Shown one piece after another: positions 35,724 to 44,217 of a stretch of DNA of 64,000 nucleotides. This stretch comes from JBAXPV01 sp037132075. GTDB taxonomy: Bacteria > Bacteroidota > Bacteroidia > Bacteroidales > CAIXZF01. The notes under the pieces are model-generated. The model was not told where the DNA came from and did no database searches. It saw only the letters and a list, made by a program, of their open reading frames with translations. The stretch spans positions 17,394 to 81,393 of the forward strand of contig JBAXPV010000019.1 in the NCBI GenBank assembly GCA_037132075.1, in the 5' to 3' direction. The translations under genes and the position numbers were made by a program. Each line of letters begins with the position of its first letter. Positions within the stretch are counted from its first letter, which is position 1.

Positions 35724-36328
35724 TCAGCCTTGTGAGATTTGTTTTCCTCAAAATCCTGAGGGTCGTTGATATTGATAAGGATGTCAGTGCGATTCAGTTC
35801 GACCTTTTTACAGGGCCATCCTTCCAATACCGATTTCAAATTTGCATCGTTTACAGGAAATTTGCTTAGTTGTAGTATCATCATTTTTGGGAGGAGAACA
35901 GGATGACCTCCCTTGCCATTATTGCGGGGAGAAATCCATTCCTCTTCACTGCGTTTCAGGTAGATTTCATTCAGGATTTCCTCATCAATAAATGGATTGT
36001 CTACATTTTGCAGAAAGCAAAAGTCAGCGGTGAGAATATGCTGAAATCCAAGCTTCACAGAGTAAAAGCGTTCAAATTCCAGGTGTTCATTCTTAACGAA
36101 TGTCACATGCTTTTTTAATTCTTCCGGACAAACATATTCCTTTTCAAGCGCTTCATTCAATACAACAACAACTTCATCACAACCCCAGCTTAGGTAAGTC
36201 ATGAGGAGTTTATTGAGAAATGTTATCTCATCATTGAAAGGCAGAAGTGCCTTCAATGCTTGCATCCTTGATGAACGGCCGGCTGCGAGAATCACGGCAC
36301 CAATTTTAGGCGGGATCATGGGGATCAT
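35720..36328 (-). CDS. MocA-like molybdenum cofactor cytidylyltransferase
   Basis: A 202-residue NTP-transferase with the N-terminal loop GAVILAAGRSSRMQALKALL, a variant of the LAAGxSxRMGxxK signature, and the QNVDNPFIDEEILNEIY segment in place of the usual metal-binding Asp loop. It likely attaches CMP (or another NMP) to molybdopterin for the adjacent hydroxylase. It overlaps the glutaryl-CoA dehydrogenase gene upstream and xdhC downstream, each by 4 bases. An upstream or internal ATG start (36328 or 36319) is possible. Confidence 0.82.
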   Translation of the reverse strand: MIPMIPPKIGAVILAAGRSSRMQALKALLPFNDEITFLNKLLMTYLSWGCDEVVVVLNEALEKEYVCPEELKKHVTFVKNEHLEFERFYSVKLGFQHILTADFCFLQNVDNPFIDEEILNEIYLKRSEEEWISPRNNGKGGHPVLLPKMMILQLSKFPVNDANLKSVLEGWPCKKVELNRTDILININDPQDFEENKSHKAE

Positions 36329-37503
36329 GAAAATGCACTTTCGCCGGTGATATCTGCCCCGGTGATCAGCAGGTGAATGTCGTGTGTTCCTTCATAGGTG
36401 ATCACAGATTCGAGGTTCATCATATGACGCATCATGGGAAAATCGCCTGAAATACCCATTGCGCCTAAGATCTGCCGTGATTCACGTGCAATATTCAATG
36501 CCATTGCGACATTATTACGTTTGGCCATGGAGATCTGTGCCGGCGTAGCCCTGTCGTCATTTCTTAAAACCCCAAGGCGCCAGGTAAGAAGTTGTGCTTT
36601 GGTGATTTCTGTCAGCATCTCTGCCAGTTTCTTTTGGGTAAGTTGAAACCCTGCAATAGGTCTGCCGAATTGTATTCTTTCCTTGGAATATTGAAGTGCA
36701 GTGTCATAACAATCCATCGCGGCGCCAATGACCCCCCAGGCAATGCCATAACGTGCAGAGCTCAGGCAGGTGAGCGGTCCTTTCAAACCTTTAATATCAG
36801 GGAATAGATTTTCTTTTGGGACTTTGACATTGTCAAAAACGAGCTCTCCGGTGGAAGATGAACGTAAAGACCATTTCTTATGAGTCTCAGGGGTGGTGAA
36901 TCCTTCCATGCCACGCTCTACAACTATGCCACGGACGGTCCCGCTCTCATCTTTTGCCCAAACTACGGCAACATCGCATAATGGGGCATTGGTGATCCAC
37001 ATCTTGGCGCCGTTCAGCAGGTAGTGATCACCTGCATCAGTGATCCGCGTCAGCATACTGCCGGGGTCTGAGCCATGGTTTGGCTCTGTCAGGCCGAAGG
37101 CCCCGATCATCTCACCGCTGGCCAATTTTGGCAGGTACTTCATGCGTTGGGCTTCTGTGCCAAACTTATAGATCGGATACATCACCAGTGAAGATTGTAC
37201 CGAGGCCAGGGAACGGATGCTGGAGTCGCCTCTTTCGAGCTCCTGCATGATGAGGCCATAGGAGATCTGGTCGAGGCCGGCACCGCCGTAGCGTTCCGGA
37301 ATGTAAGGTCCAAAGCCTCCGAGAGCCCCAATTTCTTTCACCACGTGAACCGGGAACTGGTGATTTTGGTTGTATTCGTCGATTTCGGGCATGACCACAC
37401 GGTTCACCCAGTCGCGCACAGAGCCCCGGATCAGCTTGTGTTCGTCACTATAGAGTTCATCGACCTGGTAATAATCGGGTGCGTTATATTTGTTTGTTGC
37501 CAT
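36325..37503 (-). CDS. gcdH: Glutaryl-CoA dehydrogenase-like acyl-CoA dehydrogenase
   Basis: A 392-residue acyl-CoA dehydrogenase. Segments typical of glutaryl-CoA dehydrogenase are RSLASVQSSLVMYPI (with R97 for the distal carboxylate), the FAD loop GLTEPNHGSDPGSM, and the catalytic E371 in ITYEGTHDIHLLITG. It would oxidize glutaryl-CoA and decarboxylate it to crotonyl-CoA in the lower benzoyl-CoA pathway. Whether this enzyme decarboxylates or only oxidizes cannot be read reliably from sequence. Position between the fused dehydrogenase and the molybdenum genes fits a pathway role. Confidence 0.9.
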   Translation of the reverse strand: MATNKYNAPDYYQVDELYSDEHKLIRGSVRDWVNRVVMPEIDEYNQNHQFPVHVVKEIGALGGFGPYIPERYGGAGLDQISYGLIMQELERGDSSIRSLASVQSSLVMYPIYKFGTEAQRMKYLPKLASGEMIGAFGLTEPNHGSDPGSMLTRITDAGDHYLLNGAKMWITNAPLCDVAVVWAKDESGTVRGIVVERGMEGFTTPETHKKWSLRSSSTGELVFDNVKVPKENLFPDIKGLKGPLTCLSSARYGIAWGVIGAAMDCYDTALQYSKERIQFGRPIAGFQLTQKKLAEMLTEITKAQLLTWRLGVLRNDDRATPAQISMAKRNNVAMALNIARESRQILGAMGISGDFPMMRHMMNLESVITYEGTHDIHLLITGADITGESAFS

Positions 37504-37527
37504 TCGCGTTAAAAGCTTGTGTTTATA

Positions 37528-39993
37528 TTAATCTTTGTAAAGATGAAGATAGTTATTTTCCCAACCCGGTAAATTTCCCCTCACGCTGAGATCCAGGGCA
37601 GGGTTGTGGCCTCCCATATTCAGAAGCCGCAACAAACCAGTCGAAATGTAAGGATTTTTTTCCGGGTTGAAGGTTTCCCCGCACTCTTTCGTCAGCCGCT
37701 CATCGTTGCAGCCTTCGAGGAAAGCATTCTTTTTCTGTTGGTTATATAATGCCATGGCATAAGGAACTGCATATTTCTGCTTTAGCCTGGCTACTTCGAA
37801 AGCTCGTTCCAGAAGCTCATATTCGTCTTCGGCGATGCCATTTGACAAGCCCAAAGTATAGGCACGTTCTGCAGTAAGACCCTGGGTGAAGAGTTCATCG
37901 ATGAGAGAATCCCCGAATCCCAGTCGTACCAATTCCTGAACCGCACCAAAACCGCCCAATATGGCGTATTCTATCTCGGGTTGGTTGTAGTTTTTCTTGA
38001 TACGATAGACATTTTTCCTCGACAGCGAATCGAATTCAACACCTTTGAGAACTACGTCAAACCGTTGATTCAGGAAATAGGTGAACTCAGCACCGCCACC
38101 CCATTTTTCCCCGAAGACCCCAACGGTCCAAACAGGCATTTCCTGGATGAAGCGGAAAAGTTTCATGCCAGCTTTCGTAAACCAGGAAGCATCTTCTTCT
38201 CCCAAAAACTGGTATCCTTTTTTAGCATCGAACCAGCCTTTGTTGAATTGGCGGGCATCAGCGCCTAACATCCGCATTCCGGTCCCTGAAGCTGTGAAGA
38301 AGAGAGCTCCGAGTTGTCCTTTTTCATATAAATCCATCGAAACGCCAATCGCATGATCGAGCTGGTCGAGGGTATTTTTATTCCAGACATTGCCGCGTAA
38401 GGGATTGTCGAAAATGATCGAAGCCACCCGGTCTTTCTTTGTCGGGTAAACATAGCGCAGATCGCTGTAATAGGGATCTAGTTCTCCTGTGGTGACATTT
38501 CGTTGACTCACAGCGGTATGATAAATCCTCCCATATCCCAGCAAATTGGCCCAGCCCTTTTTCTTCATGTCAAATAACAAACTTGGCTTGCCTGTTCGTG
38601 GACCTGTCTTTCCATCAATGTCGAACAAGCCACTACGGTCAGAATTCTCAGAAGCAGCCTTTTTAACCAAAGCAACAAAACCGTCGATGCCAAAATGATT
38701 CAGAAAGCCATCAATGATCTCGATCAGTCCATGTTTAAACCGCAGTCCAACTTTAGAAGAGGTGTTCACATCTGCTACTGTGCAATGATTGTCCTGGATG
38801 AGGTCAAGTGCATATAACATAATTGGAATCACGTACCTGCGGAACGACAGCCCTCCTTTATCTTCTGACTCTGCGATTTTAATCAGGCCATCAATGCTCT
38901 TTATGGCTGAAGTCCTGTGATCCATGGCAGCAGCTTCGGCCAATGACCAGTAATCCCTGCTGTTGATTTCAAGAATGTCAACATAGGTTTTTTTGGCCGG
39001 GTCATATACCTGTGTTGCCTTCTCTCGATTCGCCGGTCCTGTCCATTTAAAAAAGCCTTCTTTCTCTTTACTGTTGACTCCGATCTTTCCCGATTTCTCC
39101 AGGTCTTCAATCCACTGTGGGTAATGACGATTTTCCTGGTTATAAACAATTCTGAGACGGTCATCAGCCGGGAGAGCCTTACCCATATGACGGGCACATT
39201 CGGTATAGGGCATATGCCCGGTGCGGTCAAGAACTTCGAAAGGATTTGCCGTGAGTAAAGCAAAAACCTGTGGCAATTCCACCAGGTCCTGCCCACATTT
39301 GACATCCCAGCTGATAATAGCGCCCATTCCTTCGAAGAGCGGGTCTGCCACATAGCCGTGATGGTCATTGCGCAGGGCAATTACCTTTTTCTCCAGGATC
39401 TGCTCGGCAAAGGCAACGGCAGCAATGAAACTCTCTTCCGTGGCATATTTCCCTTTCATTACGTCGAATAAGCGGTTGGCATGAAAAGGAAAATATCCGT
39501 GCCCGGTGAGAAATTTATCCCGTAAATAACCATCGCTGAAAAGAATGGCGAGCTCTTCTGTCGTGTGTGAAGAAGTATTGGAAAATACAAAAATCAGCTT
39601 TGACTGGTCAACATATTTCTCTATATTCTTAAAGATGATTTCTTTCACATCCAGCCGCTCTGTTGCTACTTCCCAGATGATCTCTGCCGCTGCCAGCGCA
39701 GCATAGTCTTTCGTATAGCTAAGCCTTCCGAGGTAAGCAGCAAGCTGTTCTTCGATGATCCTGCCACCTTGCAGCATTTTTGAAAAGTAGTCACCTATTT
39801 CGTTTTTTGCGCGCTCCAGAGCTTGATCAGAGATATCGATACAGATGATCTCATAAGCTGTTTTGTTCAGCAAATCAATGGCGATCCCGATACCCATCGT
39901 CCCGGTCCCGATGAGGGCCACCCTTTTCACCTTATTCAGACGGGCTGACTCTTTTTGTAATGATTTATTTCCAAATGAAAAACAAGTTCCCAT
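37528..39993 (-). CDS. Fused 3-hydroxyacyl-CoA dehydrogenase/enoyl-CoA hydratase
   Basis: An 821-residue fusion. The N-terminal part has the Rossmann loop GTGTMG at 29-34 and the 3-hydroxyacyl-CoA dehydrogenase fold (VFSNTSSHTTEELA; HGYFPFHANRLFDVMKGKYA). The C-terminal third (from about 540) is crotonase-like (IIFDNPLRGNVWNKNTLDQL; FGEKWGGGAEFTYFLNQRFD). This domain order matches FadN-type rather than FadJ-type enzymes. It may oxidize 3-hydroxypimelyl-CoA, or act on crotonyl-/3-hydroxybutyryl-CoA, in the ring-opened part of benzoyl-CoA degradation. The ring-opened dicarboxylic substrate is inference. Confidence 0.86.
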   Translation of the reverse strand: MGTCFSFGNKSLQKESARLNKVKRVALIGTGTMGIGIAIDLLNKTAYEIICIDISDQALERAKNEIGDYFSKMLQGGRIIEEQLAAYLGRLSYTKDYAALAAAEIIWEVATERLDVKEIIFKNIEKYVDQSKLIFVFSNTSSHTTEELAILFSDGYLRDKFLTGHGYFPFHANRLFDVMKGKYATEESFIAAVAFAEQILEKKVIALRNDHHGYVADPLFEGMGAIISWDVKCGQDLVELPQVFALLTANPFEVLDRTGHMPYTECARHMGKALPADDRLRIVYNQENRHYPQWIEDLEKSGKIGVNSKEKEGFFKWTGPANREKATQVYDPAKKTYVDILEINSRDYWSLAEAAAMDHRTSAIKSIDGLIKIAESEDKGGLSFRRYVIPIMLYALDLIQDNHCTVADVNTSSKVGLRFKHGLIEIIDGFLNHFGIDGFVALVKKAASENSDRSGLFDIDGKTGPRTGKPSLLFDMKKKGWANLLGYGRIYHTAVSQRNVTTGELDPYYSDLRYVYPTKKDRVASIIFDNPLRGNVWNKNTLDQLDHAIGVSMDLYEKGQLGALFFTASGTGMRMLGADARQFNKGWFDAKKGYQFLGEEDASWFTKAGMKLFRFIQEMPVWTVGVFGEKWGGGAEFTYFLNQRFDVVLKGVEFDSLSRKNVYRIKKNYNQPEIEYAILGGFGAVQELVRLGFGDSLIDELFTQGLTAERAYTLGLSNGIAEDEYELLERAFEVARLKQKYAVPYAMALYNQQKKNAFLEGCNDERLTKECGETFNPEKNPYISTGLLRLLNMGGHNPALDLSVRGNLPGWENNYLHLYKD

Positions 39994-40026
39994 ATTATTT
40001 CTATATTATTTCTATAAATATCTAAT

Positions 40027-41298
40027 CTATATTATTTCAACGCATACTGCCCCGCCCTGGCCTCCGCCAATGCATGCCGAGGCGATCCCTGTCTTGAGGT
40101 TTCTTCGTTTCAGCTCATACACAAGGTCTGTCGTAACGCGCAATCCTGTCGCTGCAATATTATGTCCCATGGCAACCGCGCCTCCGTTGACATTGGTTTT
40201 TTCACGGGGAAGGCCGAGTTCTTTTTCAACGCCAAGATATTGCGCAGCAAAGGCTTCGTTGATTTCGAACAGATCGACATCCGACTGTTTCATATTCAAT
40301 TTTGCCAAGAGCTCACGAATGGCGGGCACAGGACCTTGTCCCATGATTTCAGGATCCACGGTCGAGAACTGATAGCCCTTGATGACAGCCAGGTAAGGGA
40401 TATTGTTTTTGTCGGCATAAGCCCTGTCCATCAGCACTGCTGCCGCAGCGCCATCGCTGATCTGACTTGCTGTTCCTGGCGTGACGAGTCCATCAGGTTT
40501 CAAAAGCGGCCTGAGGCTGCCCAGTTCTTCGCGGTCAATGTCATATTTTACGCCTTCATCACGCCAGACACACAATGAATTACCTTTCAGATCCACTGTA
40601 TCCACCGTAAAGATCCCCTTCAGGTAGTTATGCTGATCAGAATCCCTGAAGCGGTTCCATTGGTTCTTTTGTGCTTCAATCGCACGTTTGTGACTGAGGA
40701 AGGAAAAGTCATCACAATCCTTACGACTGATGCCGCATTGTTTTCCATACACCTCGGCGGTCTTGGGCATGAGCGTCTTGAATAGATTGTGGTTAAAGCC
40801 TTCCATCAGGTAGTCTTTCATGGGTGCGTCCTCAAACTCCCATACGCTGTCAGGCTTGCGCCTGCCCTGGTGGATGAGGTTGGTCTGCGACATATTCTCC
40901 GTGGCAAAACTGATGATACAATTTGCTTTGTTGTCATTGTCGGCGGTGAGGAGATCGAAGGCATCAGCCATCACCTGGAAGCCGGTGCCGCAGATTCGGA
41001 GCGTGGTTTTGCCGGGTGCCCGACGTAGGTTGTCAGTGTCATGTAACAAATCGGCAACCCTGACGGCGACATTCCTGGGTAAATAAATTTGCTGACTTTG
41101 TGAATCAATATAGATCATGCCTGCGATCACCTGGTCGATTTTTGTCTTTGCCAGGTCGATCCCGGAACGGAGAATGGCTTCTTTCACAGCCAGAACAGCC
41201 AGGTCCTCTGCTGGCAAATGATTATAATATCCGCCATGCTTCCCGATTGGGGTTCTGGCCGCACTAACAATGACTACTTCTTTAAGATTGTTACTCAT
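40027..41298 (-). CDS. 3-oxoacyl-CoA thiolase (3-oxopimelyl-CoA candidate)
   Basis: A 423-residue thiolase. It has the nucleophilic Cys in LRICGTGFQVMADA (about residue 103), the His motif AMGHNIAATGLR and the C-terminal Cys motif ASACIGGGQGGA. It is distinct from the second thiolase at the far end of the cluster. Location beside the 3-hydroxyacyl-CoA dehydrogenase fusion makes it the best candidate for 3-oxopimelyl-CoA cleavage to glutaryl-CoA plus acetyl-CoA. The chosen ATG (41298) avoids a GTG four codons upstream; both are possible. Confidence 0.88.
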   Translation of the reverse strand: MSNNLKEVVIVSAARTPIGKHGGYYNHLPAEDLAVLAVKEAILRSGIDLAKTKIDQVIAGMIYIDSQSQQIYLPRNVAVRVADLLHDTDNLRRAPGKTTLRICGTGFQVMADAFDLLTADNDNKANCIISFATENMSQTNLIHQGRRKPDSVWEFEDAPMKDYLMEGFNHNLFKTLMPKTAEVYGKQCGISRKDCDDFSFLSHKRAIEAQKNQWNRFRDSDQHNYLKGIFTVDTVDLKGNSLCVWRDEGVKYDIDREELGSLRPLLKPDGLVTPGTASQISDGAAAAVLMDRAYADKNNIPYLAVIKGYQFSTVDPEIMGQGPVPAIRELLAKLNMKQSDVDLFEINEAFAAQYLGVEKELGLPREKTNVNGGAVAMGHNIAATGLRVTTDLVYELKRRNLKTGIASACIGGGQGGAVCVEII

Positions 41299-41332
41299 CT
41301 TCGAATTCACGTTATAAATTAAAAACCTTTTT

Positions 41333-42082
41333 TTATTTTTCTTTATTCAAAAGTACACATCCATACGCTGCCAGGAACTGTGAATGTTCCGGGCTGTCAG
41401 AGTTTGTAAATACTTTATGAAAGAGTTTGACGATCATAGGATGGGTGTCAGGTAAACCGCCTGTGATCACCAGGTAATCTTCCACGGGTGAAAGCTCAAT
41501 ACATCGGGTGACGATTGAATTATAAATCCCGATGATGATGTTCGACAAGGAGGTGCCATTTTTGATCATGCCGATAATCTCAGAAACGGCAAATACGGTG
41601 CAAAAACTGTTGATTTTTACCTCATCAGTTGCCTTTTCAGCAAAAGCATTGAATTCCTGAGGAGAAATATCCAGGCGAAACGCAATTTCTTCAAGGAAAG
41701 ATCCGGTTCCTGCAGCACATTTTCGGTTCATCTTGAACTTGTCAACCTGGCCAAGCTCATTGATTTTGATATATTTAGTGTCCTGTCCCCCGATATCAAT
41801 AATAGAACACTTCCGCTGATAAATCTCATAAACGCCTCTTGAGAGTGCGATGATCTCTGAGTTGGAAACGAAAGGGATTTCAAGTTGTTCCCGGCCGTAT
41901 CCGCAGGTATAAAATGGAGTCTGGAGCTCGTAATCTGCTGAAAATTTGTCTATGATTTTTTTTGCAGCATTGTCAAAGCTATAACCCGTTTTCACACAAA
42001 AGCGGTCGACCATCACATTCTGATCATCAACAATGACGCCTTTTGTGTAAGAAGAACCAAGATCTAAACCAAGCCTGAACAT
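41333..42082 (-). CDS. BadF/BadG-type ATPase, activator of a 2-hydroxyacyl-CoA dehydratase-like enzyme
   Basis: A 249-residue ASKHA-family ATPase with LGLDLGSSYTKGVIVDD at the N-terminus, the phosphate segment IDIGGQDTKYIKI, and the two cysteines that bridge a [4Fe-4S] cluster between subunits in this family (C122 in KCAAGTGS and C161 in SFCTVFA). It should use ATP hydrolysis to push an electron into the iron-sulfur partner encoded immediately upstream. It is distinct from the two BcrA/D ATPases of the same cluster and smaller than BcrA. Confidence 0.9.
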   Translation of the reverse strand: MFRLGLDLGSSYTKGVIVDDQNVMVDRFCVKTGYSFDNAAKKIIDKFSADYELQTPFYTCGYGREQLEIPFVSNSEIIALSRGVYEIYQRKCSIIDIGGQDTKYIKINELGQVDKFKMNRKCAAGTGSFLEEIAFRLDISPQEFNAFAEKATDEVKINSFCTVFAVSEIIGMIKNGTSLSNIIIGIYNSIVTRCIELSPVEDYLVITGGLPDTHPMIVKLFHKVFTNSDSPEHSQFLAAYGCVLLNKEK

Positions 42083-42117
42083 TTCTTTTATACTACTTTA
42101 TATCCAATTTACGTTAA

Positions 42118-43386
42118 CTATCTTGCCGATACTTGCTGTGCCTCCAGCTGATCGATAAATGTCTCGATGGCAATAATGCTTTGCTCTTCACTAAAACACC
42201 TGGGATCGCAGAGGTCTCCATTGATTTCTAAAAAGGGGATACCAGTCTTTTCAAACAAGCGGTTTTGCAAACCATAACGGTTGTTAGAGTTCCGGGCACA
42301 GGTCTTGGATTCATGATAAATGATTCCATCGATAGAGAAATCGTTCAGCAGGTCCTCCAGCACGCGTTCTTTTACTTCATCAGACCTGACAATAAATAGC
42401 TTGCTATATGCCAGGGCCGAAGAAATGAAAGGTTCGGCGGGGTCAAGATCATCAAAGATCCAGCTGTTACAATAGGTGGACGCGACGATACAGGTGTTGT
42501 GTTTTGCGAAGAGTTTGGACATGCTGCTCAGTTTATACCACAATGGCATCCCATCCCAGTAGATCCGTAACTTTTCGACGGGAACGGCTCCGGTATTATT
42601 TTTTACTCTTTCTTCTAATTCCGCCAGGAGAATTTTATAATAATCAATGGCATATTGGGTGCCGCGCATCACGACAATAGGCCCCATGTGGATTGCCGAA
42701 TCGAAGAAGTTTATCGGGGAAGGCCTGTGCCTGGCCGTTTCCAGCACTTTCCGCCAAAGCACGCAACCATCATGTGAAAGCCCGACTCTTTCCTTGAATT
42801 TCTCCATGTCAAACTTTTGCGTTGACACTTTCTCAATTTCAGGAACGAGATCCATGATTTGTTTGCTGACACTCTCGATGATTGCAGGTGAAAGTTCATT
42901 GATGTTTAAAGGCGTAGTCACGCCAATCATAGGTACATTGAAATGATTGGCATAAAATCCGAACCAATCGGCTACCTCGCGACATTGGTTGGTGTTATAA
43001 ACCAGGATATCAGGTTTGGGAACACTCTTGAATCCCATCTTTTGTAAGGGAGTTTCATTCTGCAAAAAGGCGCCGATATCTGTAGTAAGGTAAGAGCAGA
43101 TATCAGGTGAATAGCCTTTTACCACCGCAGACGGGATGTATTTGTCTGCAATTTTGGTAGTTCCCAGCATGGCGCCATGGTTTTCAGGGAAATAAACCTC
43201 AAATCCCATGGAATATAACAACTCTGCGGGGCCAACGCTGGTGCACCAGGCAATCTTGCTGGTGCCGTTTTCAGCGGCATCTTTCAGACGCATGAAATAA
43301 TCATCCATGGTTTTGCGCAAAGCACTAACAGACTCCAGCCGCACGATATCGGGCTTACGCTGCATATTAGGATTTTCCATTGTCAT
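42118..43386 (-). CDS. Single-subunit 2-hydroxyacyl-CoA dehydratase-like protein (double-cubane-type candidate)
   Basis: A 422-residue member of the HgdB/BcrB superfamily. Cys residues that probably bind iron-sulfur are C97 (SPDICSYL), C135 (NTNQCREV) and C363 (SKTCARNS), with further Cys at 48, 208, 299, 306, 393 and 397. Only one such subunit plus one activator is encoded here, whereas benzoyl-CoA reductases and hydroxyacyl-CoA dehydratases have two. That composition resembles the YjiM/YjiL and double-cubane cluster protein systems, which carry a homodimer. The substrate is unknown. Alternatives are a dehydratase for an aromatic or alicyclic intermediate. Confidence 0.82.
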   Translation of the reverse strand: MTMENPNMQRKPDIVRLESVSALRKTMDDYFMRLKDAAENGTSKIAWCTSVGPAELLYSMGFEVYFPENHGAMLGTTKIADKYIPSAVVKGYSPDICSYLTTDIGAFLQNETPLQKMGFKSVPKPDILVYNTNQCREVADWFGFYANHFNVPMIGVTTPLNINELSPAIIESVSKQIMDLVPEIEKVSTQKFDMEKFKERVGLSHDGCVLWRKVLETARHRPSPINFFDSAIHMGPIVVMRGTQYAIDYYKILLAELEERVKNNTGAVPVEKLRIYWDGMPLWYKLSSMSKLFAKHNTCIVASTYCNSWIFDDLDPAEPFISSALAYSKLFIVRSDEVKERVLEDLLNDFSIDGIIYHESKTCARNSNNRYGLQNRLFEKTGIPFLEINGDLCDPRCFSEEQSIIAIETFIDQLEAQQVSAR

Positions 43387-43422
43387 CCGTGTTTATTCTA
43401 AAATAGTTAAAATAACATTCAT

Positions 43423-44196
43423 TTAGCAGTTTTTCCAGACAGGTTTTCTCTTTTCCATAAAGGAGTTGATTCCTTCATTTGCATCATTTGTCTCCATCAG
43501 CTCTTTGATAAACATATCGGCATACAGGGGCAGGTTTCTTTGCATGAAGAAATCGAATGAGGAACGTGCAGCCCTGACAGCATATTTCAGTGATGACGCG
43601 CTTTTGCTGCAGATGTTTTTCTGAATCCAGCTGTCAAGTGCTGACATCATCTCCGCTTTATCTTCAAAAACGTCATTAATCAGCCCGATGGCTTTACCTT
43701 CTTCAGCCCCGATGATTCTGCCTGTAATCAACAGTTCTTCTGCCCGGGCATTTCCAATCTTTAGCGGGAGCATCACGGAAGCCGGTGGTGCAAATACGCC
43801 AAGCATGATCTCAGGCTGACCTACTTTTGCAGTTTTGTCGGCAAAGATGAAGTTACAAGCCAGGGGTAACTCAAATCCTCCTCCCAGGCATTGTCCTGAG
43901 ATTTTAGCCATCGTTGGGATGTGTAAATCGATGAGAGTAAAAAACAGTTTGTGGAAACTGTCGAGCATGGCTGCTGCTTTGTCTTTGGTGTGTTCCTCAA
44001 CACTGGCGCCATAAGAGAAGTTATTCCCTGCTCCTTCAAAAGTGATCAGCTTGATGCCGTTCATCTCTTTGTATGAAGTCAGGAGGGTAATCAGCTCTTT
44101 CATCATGATGGCATCGAGGACATTGCCTTTTCCGTCATCCAGGATGATCCGCGCAACAGATTCGTCGTGCGTATATTCAACTTTTATTTTTTCCAT
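43423..44196 (-). CDS. dch: Cyclohexa-1,5-diene-1-carbonyl-CoA hydratase
   Basis: A 257-residue crotonase. It shows the pattern I recall for Dch: NFSYGASVEEHT (for FSxGVDVxEHT), MLDSFHKLFFTLIDLHIPT, CLGGGFELPLACNF and VGQPEIMLGVFAPPASVMLP. Generic crotonases usually have different residues at these positions. It hydrates the dienoyl-CoA product of class I benzoyl-CoA reductase to 6-hydroxycyclohex-1-ene-1-carbonyl-CoA. Immediately upstream are oah and had, the following two steps. Confidence 0.88.
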   Translation of the reverse strand: MEKIKVEYTHDESVARIILDDGKGNVLDAIMMKELITLLTSYKEMNGIKLITFEGAGNNFSYGASVEEHTKDKAAAMLDSFHKLFFTLIDLHIPTMAKISGQCLGGGFELPLACNFIFADKTAKVGQPEIMLGVFAPPASVMLPLKIGNARAEELLITGRIIGAEEGKAIGLINDVFEDKAEMMSALDSWIQKNICSKSASSLKYAVRAARSSFDFFMQRNLPLYADMFIKELMETNDANEGINSFMEKRKPVWKNC

Positions 44197-44217
44197 ATAC
44201 TGTGTTCTTTCGATGGA

